Shown here: one piece after another, positions 35,655 through 43,240 of the stretch | Position numbering within the stretch: the stretch's first letter is position 1 | How the letters are laid out: the number at the start of each line of letters is the position of its first letter | Source: Phycisphaerae bacterium | GTDB lineage: Bacteria; Planctomycetota; Phycisphaerae; FEN-1346; JAACEH01 | Reading direction: 5' to 3' | Assembly (NCBI GenBank): GCA_012729015.1 | Contig: JAAYDY010000107.1 | Location: 1-64,000 of the forward strand | DNA: 64,000 bases | Position numbers and translations under genes: made by a program | The notes under the pieces: model-generated | The model's input: only the letters and a program-made list of their open reading frames with translations | What the model was told of the DNA's origin: nothing | Databases searched by the model: none

Positions 35655-37529
35655 ATGTCGCCCCCAAGCGCAAAACGTCGCAACGGTCGCAGGAACGCCG
35701 CGGCCGCCGCGCGCCCTGCCGTCGACCCCCCAACCAGCGGCGACGAAGTTCCTCTGTGGCGCCTCCGGCTGGCTTCCTGCCTGCTGGCCATCGCGGTCTT
35801 CGGCCTCTACAGCCGTTCGCTCGGCAACCGGTTCCTGAACTGGGACGACAACAAGTACGTCTACGCCAATGTGAATATACAGCACGGCCTCACCGCCGAC
35901 AGCGTCCGCTGGGCCTTCTCGCCCACGTGGTACGCCAGCAACTACCATCCCCTGACCTGGCTCAGTCACGCCCTGGACATCGAGTGGTTCGGCCTCGATG
36001 CTCCGTGGGGACACCATCTGACCAGCATCCTGCTGCACGCGGCCAACACGGCGCTGGTGGCGATTGTTCTGTGCCGCCTCACGGGCCGCCTCTGGCCGAG
36101 CGTCATCGTGGCCGCCCTGTTCGGCCTTCACCCGGTTCACGTCGAAAGCGTTGCCTGGGTCAGCGAACGCAAGGACGTGCTGAGCACGCTGTTCATGCTG
36201 CTCTGCCTCTGGGCCTACGTCGCCTATGTGCGTCGCCCGCGCCCGTGGCGCTATGCCCTGGTGGCGGTGGCGCTCGTGCTGTCGCTGCTGGCCAAGCCCA
36301 TGGCCGTCACGCTGCCGGCGGTGTTGCTGCTGCTGGACTTCTGGCCGCTGAGGCGGCTGAGCCTGAAGACCGTCGCAGAGAAGCTGCCGCTGGCGGCGAT
36401 CGTGGCCATCTCGTCCGTCGTAACGTTCTGGGCCCAGGATCGTGGCGGCGCGACGCGCGACCTGGAGACCCTCGGCCTCGCGACGCGCGCTGGCCACGCC
36501 GTGTGCGCCTATGCCATGTACCTGGTCAAGACGTTCGCTCCGTGGCCGGGGTCGTTGGTCCCCTACTATCCCCTGCCCGACCGCGGTGGCGACGCCGTGA
36601 CGAACGCCTCGCTTGTCGTGGCCGCCATGGTTCTGCTCGGACTGACGGTCCTGGTCGCAGTCCAGCGGCATCGCCGCCCCTGCATGGCCGTCGGGTGGCT
36701 TCTCTACGTCGGGATGCTCGTGCCTGTCATCGGCCTCGTGCAGGTGGGCACGCAGATCATGGCCGACCGCTATCTCTATGTGCCCGCGGTGGGCCTGTTC
36801 ATCGCCATGGTCTGGCTTGCAGCCGAGTTCGTGTCGTCGCGGCCGCGGCTCGTTCCGGCGGCCGTGGCTGCGACGGTGGCCGTCCTGGCGACACTGAGTT
36901 GGCTGACATGGCAGCAACAGCGGTACTGGGCCGACTCCGAGACGTTCTGGACCTATGTCGTCGGTCGCTACCCCGAGAGTCCGCAGGCCCTGAACCAGTT
37001 GGGCCGCGTCCACACGGATGCCGGGCGGCGGCAGGAAGCCATCGAGTGCTACCGCCGCGCGGTCGAGGCGGCAGCCAGGCAGGCCAAGCCGGGACAACGG
37101 GCCGAGCACGTCGGCGCGCGGACGAACCTCGGAAACCGGTACCTGGAGATGGGGCAGCTTGACGAAGCCATGAAGCATTACCAGCTCGCGCTGCGGGCGA
37201 ACCCCGACTACGGGCTGGCCCACAACGGCGTCGGGGCCGTGCTGTTCGAGCAGGGGCGACGCAGCGAGGCGCTCGTCCATCTGCGACGAGCCGCCCAGTT
37301 GATGCCGGACCATGCACCGTGCCACAGGAACCTTGCCGCCGCCCTCCTGAGCCAACCGCAGTCGGAGGCCGAAGTGAACGAGGCCGTCGAGCACCTGAAG
37401 ACGGCCATACACCTCGCGCCGCGGAACCCGGACCCCTATCAGCTCATGGCAGAGGCATTGGCGCGAAAAGGCGATACGGCGGCAGCCCGCCGCTACGTCG
37501 AGATGTACCGCCGGCTGTCAGGCGAGTGA
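35655..37529 (+). CDS. Multispanning membrane protein with C-terminal TPRs (TMTC-like)
   Basis: A 624-residue protein with about ten membrane helices in the first 430 residues, followed by four to five TPR units to the end. Early loop motifs W-D-D-N-K-Y-V, Y-H-P-L-T-W-L-S-H-A-L-D, H-P-V-H-V-E-S-V-A-W-V-S-E-R-K-D-V-L-S are the mark of the TMTC/PMT-like GT-C glycosyltransferase group, in which early acidic residues are catalytic. TPR repeats follow, e.g. L-G-N-R-Y-L-E-M-G-Q-L-D-E-A. In eukaryotes, TMTC proteins O-mannosylate targets; the activity of bacterial members is not known. An ATG at 35649 is in frame but overlaps the -10 box. Confidence 0.85.
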   Translation: MSPPSAKRRNGRRNAAAAARPAVDPPTSGDEVPLWRLRLASCLLAIAVFGLYSRSLGNRFLNWDDNKYVYANVNIQHGLTADSVRWAFSPTWYASNYHPLTWLSHALDIEWFGLDAPWGHHLTSILLHAANTALVAIVLCRLTGRLWPSVIVAALFGLHPVHVESVAWVSERKDVLSTLFMLLCLWAYVAYVRRPRPWRYALVAVALVLSLLAKPMAVTLPAVLLLLDFWPLRRLSLKTVAEKLPLAAIVAISSVVTFWAQDRGGATRDLETLGLATRAGHAVCAYAMYLVKTFAPWPGSLVPYYPLPDRGGDAVTNASLVVAAMVLLGLTVLVAVQRHRRPCMAVGWLLYVGMLVPVIGLVQVGTQIMADRYLYVPAVGLFIAMVWLAAEFVSSRPRLVPAAVAATVAVLATLSWLTWQQQRYWADSETFWTYVVGRYPESPQALNQLGRVHTDAGRRQEAIECYRRAVEAAARQAKPGQRAEHVGARTNLGNRYLEMGQLDEAMKHYQLALRANPDYGLAHNGVGAVLFEQGRRSEALVHLRRAAQLMPDHAPCHRNLAAALLSQPQSEAEVNEAVEHLKTAIHLAPRNPDPYQLMAEALARKGDTAAARRYVEMYRRLSGE

Positions 37530-37575
37530 GAAGGCCAGACGGATTCAGCGGCGACAAGCCCAGGCGCAGAAACCA

Positions 37576-37611
37576 GCCCCACAGCCCGGTCGGACCGTGG
37601 GGCACGTTTGT
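37576..37611 (+). terminator. Terminator after the TMTC-like gene
   Basis: GCCCCAC (37576-37582) pairs with GTGGGGC (37597-37603), with an inner GGTC/GACC-type stem, followed by ACGTTTGTT. It lies close to the 3' end of the opposing tRNA-Cys. Confidence 0.6.
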
Positions 37612-37618
37612 TCCATGG

Positions 37619-37691
37619 AGGCGGCAGTGGGATTCGAACCCACGGTAACGGATTTGCAGTCCGTCGCCTTGGTCCTCTTGGCTATGCCGCC
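37619..37691 (-). tRNA. tRNA-Cys (GCA)
   Basis: The minus strand folds with acceptor GGCGGCA/TGCCGCC, anticodon stem ACGGA/TCCGT with loop CTGCAAA, T-arm GTGGG/CCCAC with loop TTCGAAT, and the U73 discriminator expected of tRNA-Cys. No CCA is encoded, unlike the tRNA-Met. Confidence 0.95.
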
Positions 37692-37814
37692 ACAGAGCCC
37701 GCACAACAACACAGGCACTTCCTGAAGTCTAGCAGCATGCCCGACCGAGTCAAGGCGCGTGGCGCCACGGCGTGATGCCGTGACGTTGCGTGCAAGGGGC
37801 GCCGATGAGGCCCC

Positions 37815-40745
37815 TCAGCCGCGACCGCGGCGGACGACCATTTCATCCCCGTCGGCCAGGTAGGCGCTGTCGGCCTGGACGCGGAGGTCTTTCGGGGCGG
37901 TAAGGACAAGTTGCCGCCCTCCGCCGCGCCGCGAGGTCATCTCCACCCGGACCGTATCGTCGCGCCCGACCAGGGGCAATTCGGCCCGCATCCACTGGAG
38001 GTCGCCCGGCATGGGCCGCCACAGAATGCCCTCGGCTCCAGGCCGCGCCGGCCGGATGCCCGCAACATGGGAACCCAGGTGGGCCATCGGACCGATCGCG
38101 AACGGGTGCACGCGGCTATTGTCGCTCGGCGGCTCCTTCAGCGAGAACCAGCGGGCCCACTTCTCGAACGCGCTCCAGGCCTCGGGATGGCGCAACATCG
38201 TGCCGTAGTACTCGCGCCACGAGGTGAATGTCTCCCGCCACAGGCCGCGCTCGAGCAGCGCCTCGGACATGAAGAACTTCGTGTACGGGCTCTCGCCGAG
38301 AGACCAGAGGTCCATGTTCTCCCGGGTCGGCGACTTCCACAGCCGCTCGATCATCCGCCGCTCCTGCTCGGGCGTCGGGATGTCGGTGAAGAGCATCCAG
38401 TAGTTGGTCGGTGCCGAGAACGTGCCGCCGGACTTGCCGTTGCGGAGGCCATCCACGAACAGGCCCTCGCGCTCGACCCAGAACAACCGCCGCACCTTCT
38501 CGCGAAGCGTGGCGGCCCTGGCCCGCCATTGGCCGGCCAGCGCGGTCTCGCCCAGAAGATCGGCCAGCCGCGCGCCAAACTCCAGCGCCATGACGTAGAC
38601 GCATTGCAGCACGGCGATCGTGTCGCCGCACCGCGGGTAGGGCCGCATGGTGTAGTCGATGTAGAGGATGTTGCGGCGGGTGTCGCCCTGCCGGGCCAGG
38701 CCGCGCCGGTCGGTCAGCGACTCGGTGTAGCTGATGAGGTTCCTGACGCCGCCGAAGGTATCGCGAACCAGGCCCAGGTCGCCCGTGTAGCGGTAGTGGT
38801 GCCAGGCCCACGGGGCCAGCAGGTGACAGTACTCGACGAGCTTGTCGCCGTAGCCCGAAGGCACCATGGGCCGCGACCACCGGTCCGGTTTCTGGTCCTC
38901 GGCGAACTCGCGCAGCGCCTTGGCCGACAGCCGCATGTCGCCCCAGAGGTAGGCGATCTCGAACACCCGCAGGTACATGTCGCCGTGCCACTGGGCCTTC
39001 TCGCGGGTGGGGCAATCCTCGCCGATGTCGAACGTGGCCGCATCGACCGTCGCGGCGCCGACCTTCCACATCTGCGTCAGCACCCAGTCGTTGCACTCGA
39101 ACCGCCCGGGCCGCGCCACCGGATAGTGCTGCGTGCGGAGTTCCAGCCGGCGAACCTCCACGGGCCCCGACGATTGCCGCACGCACAGACACACGTACCG
39201 CCCAGCGCGACGGTCCAGCGACAGCCAGCGGTTCCGGCGACCGTCCAGCAACAGCCGGTCGGTCTGCCAGAGCCCGTTGTAGAGCGACCGCAACCGACCC
39301 TGGCGCGTCTGGGCCTCGCCGATGGTCACGTCCACCACCGCCCCCTTCGGACCGCGCAACTCCAGATCGATGAAGCCCACGCCGTCGGCAGGGAGCTGGA
39401 ACTCGACGAATCCGTGTTCGGGCAGCGTCATGGCGGCCTTGCCGCGCGCCCCGGCCAGCAACGACGCCGCCCCCGTGGGCTGACGGGCCGACAGGGTCTG
39501 GCGGTCCCAATCGGCCAGATGCGACGGCTCAAGCCAGGGTCGCATGTCGCCCGGCTGCATCTTCACCGGACGGCCGCTCTCGATGGCCGCCTCCTCGTCC
39601 TTCAGCACGACCCACGTATCCGGAGCAGCAGCATCCTGGCCGGCCGAGCAGATGGTCTTCGCCGGCATCCGCTCGCGATCGAGAAACGCCCCCTCGAACC
39701 CATAGGTCGTGCCGGGTTTCCACATCCAGACGGTCAGACGGTTCCAGCCCCGTTTGAGCCGCACGCCGGCGTTGCCGCTCGTATACGCCTTGCGCGATCC
39801 GCCCGGCTCATAGCGATGGCCGTTGCCGCGGATCATTCCATCGTACTTGTCGCGGTCGTATTCCAGGTGGTTGTCGAAGCCGCTGTCGGGCCGCCCCTGC
39901 TCCCACACCATCTGGCCGTTCAGACGCACGCGAGCCCAATTGTCGCAGCCAAAGGCCACCGCCACCTGCTGCTCGCGACGCGAATAGAGCCACGTGCCGA
40001 AGACGGCCTCGCGACCCGCCGGCACCCCCTCGCAACGGTCGAACGCCAGCCCCCACACGCCGTCCAGCGGTCCGACTCTGCCCGAGCGTCGGACTTTGAC
40101 GGGCTTCCACGGCTCGAACCGCATCAGCGGCACCGGACGCTCGATCAGGCGGCTGTACGGCTTGTCGCTGACCTTCGTCGCCCTGGCCCACGTGGCATCG
40201 TCGAACCCCACGTCGGCCCAACCGGGCAACTCGGCGGCAAAGTCGACCCGCTCATTGAATCCGACGGCAAAGAATCGCCGCGGCGCGGGCTTGACGTAGT
40301 GCGGCGCCGACGCGACCCGCCACGACGTATCGCTGCGCAGGGCCGTTTTGCCGCCGCGCCCGTCGCGGCACATCAGGTCCACCCAGAGCCCGCCCGGCGT
40401 CAGGGCCTGGCCGTGCTGCGGCATCATCGTGTTGTGGGCCAGGACGGCGATGCAGTTGACGCCCTTGCGGAGCCCGATGGCCGCCTGATCGTACCGGTCC
40501 ACGTAGGCCGTGGGAATCTCGCCGCGCGCCGGCCCGTCGCCCACGAGGCGACCGTTGACATACAGTCGGTACTGGTCGCTTGCGGCAATCGCCAGCGAGA
40601 CCTCCGCCGGCACGGTCTTGAGCATGAATTCGCGACGAAACAGCAGATGGCAGTCCACCGTCGTGCGCCGCCCAGCCATCCAGATCCACGATGCACTCGA
40701 CCTCACCAGGCTCGCCACCGGCTGCGCGCCGACCGATCTGCCCAT
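37815..40745 (-). CDS. GH78 alpha-L-rhamnosidase-like enzyme
   Basis: A 976-residue protein with the modular outline of GH78: two beta-rich N-terminal domains (about 1-500), an (alpha/alpha)6 barrel and a C-terminal beta-sandwich. The barrel opens with the GH78 acid cluster F-D-I-G-E-D-C-P-T-R-E-K-A-Q-W-H-G-D (near residue 575; normally D-C-P-x-R-E-R-x-G-W-x-G-D). Two changes, K for R and A for G, are seen. The second catalytic glutamate would lie in the region W-S-A-F-E-K-W near residue 880. GGGAGA is 7 nt before the ATG. No signal peptide is obvious. It is the last gene of the 37815-47211 series. Confidence 0.8.
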   Translation of the reverse strand: MGRSVGAQPVASLVRSSASWIWMAGRRTTVDCHLLFRREFMLKTVPAEVSLAIAASDQYRLYVNGRLVGDGPARGEIPTAYVDRYDQAAIGLRKGVNCIAVLAHNTMMPQHGQALTPGGLWVDLMCRDGRGGKTALRSDTSWRVASAPHYVKPAPRRFFAVGFNERVDFAAELPGWADVGFDDATWARATKVSDKPYSRLIERPVPLMRFEPWKPVKVRRSGRVGPLDGVWGLAFDRCEGVPAGREAVFGTWLYSRREQQVAVAFGCDNWARVRLNGQMVWEQGRPDSGFDNHLEYDRDKYDGMIRGNGHRYEPGGSRKAYTSGNAGVRLKRGWNRLTVWMWKPGTTYGFEGAFLDRERMPAKTICSAGQDAAAPDTWVVLKDEEAAIESGRPVKMQPGDMRPWLEPSHLADWDRQTLSARQPTGAASLLAGARGKAAMTLPEHGFVEFQLPADGVGFIDLELRGPKGAVVDVTIGEAQTRQGRLRSLYNGLWQTDRLLLDGRRNRWLSLDRRAGRYVCLCVRQSSGPVEVRRLELRTQHYPVARPGRFECNDWVLTQMWKVGAATVDAATFDIGEDCPTREKAQWHGDMYLRVFEIAYLWGDMRLSAKALREFAEDQKPDRWSRPMVPSGYGDKLVEYCHLLAPWAWHHYRYTGDLGLVRDTFGGVRNLISYTESLTDRRGLARQGDTRRNILYIDYTMRPYPRCGDTIAVLQCVYVMALEFGARLADLLGETALAGQWRARAATLREKVRRLFWVEREGLFVDGLRNGKSGGTFSAPTNYWMLFTDIPTPEQERRMIERLWKSPTRENMDLWSLGESPYTKFFMSEALLERGLWRETFTSWREYYGTMLRHPEAWSAFEKWARWFSLKEPPSDNSRVHPFAIGPMAHLGSHVAGIRPARPGAEGILWRPMPGDLQWMRAELPLVGRDDTVRVEMTSRRGGGRQLVLTAPKDLRVQADSAYLADGDEMVVRRGRG

Positions 40746-40766
40746 CGTCCATTCTCCCTTTCGCTG

Positions 40767-43046
40767 CTACTTCGATTCCGCTTCGTACGCCCCGAGGTCC
40801 AGTGCCTTGCCCTGCGGCCGCTTGTTGCCGGCAAAGTCGTCCGTCACGTCCACAGCCGTCCCAGCGTCAATCGCCGGGCTGCCCGGCCTCAGACGCCAGT
40901 CGCCGCCCTCGGGATCCACAAACACCTTCTTCAGGTCCGGCTCGAAGAACTCGCCCTCGCCGAACTGCTTGTCCTGCCGTTGCGGCCCGAGGCGAGTGTA
41001 AAGATTGTACGCAAACACTGCATCTTTTGCAACAAACGGCGTCCCGCACAGCCCGTCGATGATGTTGTTGCGAACCACCAGCCCCTCAATCTTCTTGCTG
41101 TTGGTGAAGAGTCCCGTCTGCCAGTCCGTCGCGTGATTGGAGCGAACGAACGTGTTGTTCAGAATCTGGATGTTCCGCATCGGCTGACTGGGCCACAGGC
41201 CCACGACCATCGTCGTTCCATTGCCGTCGAACACGTTGTTGCGGATGACGAAGTTCTCGGCCTCCTGAAACGTCAGGCAGACATGGCCCCTGAAGACCCG
41301 GTTGCGTTCGACCGTAATGTTCTTGCAGCCCAGGTAGAACGTCAGGCCGTTGGCGTGCATGCCGAGGTGGTCCAGGACGGTGCACCCCGTAACCAGGCCG
41401 CCGTCCACGGTGTAGTAGTCAATCCCCGTCGAAGTGTTCCTGACAAGAGTGCAGTTGCGGCAGGTGGCATTCTTGCCATTACGAAGGACGATGCCCTTGG
41501 TGTGCCCGGGGTTGTCACTCACCGTGCATCCTTCCACCAGAACGCCGTCCACCTGCGTGGTGGCGATGCCGGTCCCGAGTCGCACCATCGTCACCTCGCA
41601 GTCCCGGATCGTCACATCCTGTCCCGGGCCGCGGGCGCTGATGCCGACCGGGCCGCTGTTGTTGCCCTGTCGCTGCACGCGGAACCCCTGGATCACCACG
41701 TGGCTGGCCCCCATCATGGCAATGCCGGCACCGCACTGCGAGCGAACGATGCCAACGGGACCGGCGTCGTCGGCCTTCTCGGGCATCAGGAACACCTTGC
41801 ATACGGCCGGATCGTCGGTCTCCTCGACACTGTACTCGCCCGGCACATCGATCAGCCGGACCGAGTTGTACAGGCTATAGCGCGTCTGAGGGTAGATGTT
41901 GCCGCTGAAGTAGTCGATTCGCAACGTGTGGCTCGCGGGATCGTAGCTGCGCACCTTCTGATAGTACACCATGTTGTTGCCGCCGTGAATGCCTGCCCAC
42001 ATGCCATCGTAGTAATGCTTGTCGGCCTGCGTCAGCACCTTCTCATCCTGGATGCTCGTGTGGATGTCTCCGCCCAGGACGTCCGTTCCGTCGGCCGCAT
42101 AGGCCGCCACCCGACCGATCTTGGTCCAGTTGCTGGTCACGCCGTCGCCGGCCGACAGGAGCTTGAACGTCAGCTTGCGAACCGTGACCTCTTCGGGCAG
42201 GTCGAACTTCTGAATCTGCCGCGTGGCCGGAGCCAGCGCCACCTTCAGCAACTCCTTGCCGTCGCCATAGAACGCCACCTCCTTGACGGCGGCATAGTTG
42301 GGTTGCGGCTGAATGCCCACGGCCTTCACCGTCACCGGCTTCTCCATCTCGACCGTGAACGCGCCGCCGGCAATCGGCTGCACAACCGCCGGATTGCCCG
42401 TCAGCACGCCAATCAGCGGGGTGGTGGAGTTGCCCGCCGCGCCCTTCTCAAAGTAGATTTTGCCGGCAAACGTATTGCCCATGGGCCGTTCCACACGGTA
42501 ATACTCGCTGATGTTCTCCTGGAAGATTGGATCGGACGGGTTCGGCGATTGCGCCAGCGGCAACGACTTCTCGGCGTCGCAGAGGTTCAACAGACTCCAC
42601 ACCCGAGGCTTGGGGACCCGGGTGTGGAAGATCTTCCGCCAGTTCGGGTTGCCGCCGGCTTCGTCGGCCGAGGCGCACCGGACCCATCCCTCGACGGGCA
42701 CGGCCCCCTCGATGACGGCCTTGCCCTTGCCGAATGTGCCCTCGGTGTTGCCGTCGTAGACGATTGGCTTGCCCGGCTCGCCCGAGGTCTTGCCGTTGAT
42801 CGTGCCGGGGTAAGACACGCCACCCTTGAAAACCACCTTGTCGCCGGGCATCAGGGTCACGGCCTTGGCTGGCCCCTTGGCCTCCGGGGCGCCCGGAGCG
42901 TGCTTGAAGGCGGCCTCCGGCGACGTGCCGGCGTTGTCGTCCGAGCCGCCGTCATAGTCCACGTAGTACACCGCCGCCTGTGCCGCGCCGCACCACAGAA
43001 TCGCCACCGCCACAGCTGCTGCTCGCCAGGTGCTTCCGTTCATCAT
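40767..43046 (-). CDS. Secreted right-handed parallel beta-helix protein
   Basis: A 759-residue exported protein with a signal peptide (A-A-V-A-V-A-I-L-W-C-G-A-A-Q-A) and the opening Y-Y-V-D-Y-D-G-G-S-D-D-N-A-G-T-S-P-E-A-A-F typical of secreted beta-helix and pectate-lyase-like proteins. A middle insert is a galactose-binding-like beta-sandwich (about 195-340). PbH1 repeats follow from about 480 with successive V-x-G-C-T-V and N-x-V-F/N-N-x-F/N-N-I-I turns. No lyase catalytic residues can be named with confidence. An in-frame stretch upstream (to 43175) looks like a second signal peptide but lacks a ribosome binding site. The ATG at 43046 follows a GGAAGGGG box. Confidence 0.78.
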   Translation of the reverse strand: MMNGSTWRAAAVAVAILWCGAAQAAVYYVDYDGGSDDNAGTSPEAAFKHAPGAPEAKGPAKAVTLMPGDKVVFKGGVSYPGTINGKTSGEPGKPIVYDGNTEGTFGKGKAVIEGAVPVEGWVRCASADEAGGNPNWRKIFHTRVPKPRVWSLLNLCDAEKSLPLAQSPNPSDPIFQENISEYYRVERPMGNTFAGKIYFEKGAAGNSTTPLIGVLTGNPAVVQPIAGGAFTVEMEKPVTVKAVGIQPQPNYAAVKEVAFYGDGKELLKVALAPATRQIQKFDLPEEVTVRKLTFKLLSAGDGVTSNWTKIGRVAAYAADGTDVLGGDIHTSIQDEKVLTQADKHYYDGMWAGIHGGNNMVYYQKVRSYDPASHTLRIDYFSGNIYPQTRYSLYNSVRLIDVPGEYSVEETDDPAVCKVFLMPEKADDAGPVGIVRSQCGAGIAMMGASHVVIQGFRVQRQGNNSGPVGISARGPGQDVTIRDCEVTMVRLGTGIATTQVDGVLVEGCTVSDNPGHTKGIVLRNGKNATCRNCTLVRNTSTGIDYYTVDGGLVTGCTVLDHLGMHANGLTFYLGCKNITVERNRVFRGHVCLTFQEAENFVIRNNVFDGNGTTMVVGLWPSQPMRNIQILNNTFVRSNHATDWQTGLFTNSKKIEGLVVRNNIIDGLCGTPFVAKDAVFAYNLYTRLGPQRQDKQFGEGEFFEPDLKKVFVDPEGGDWRLRPGSPAIDAGTAVDVTDDFAGNKRPQGKALDLGAYEAESK

Positions 43047-43240
43047 CTCGACCCCTTCCAGGACACAGGCTTGAACGACTCGCAGCACATCGCCCCACGA
43101 CGACGTGCCGGCGGACAGTACCAGGATGGTTGCCGCCAGGGTGATAAACAGTCCGCGACTGAAGATGGACCTCACAAAGGGAGGAAAAGCGGCTCCGGCA
43201 AGGACCGCGTCGCCGAAGGCGTCGCCCGCGGCCGCCGCCT

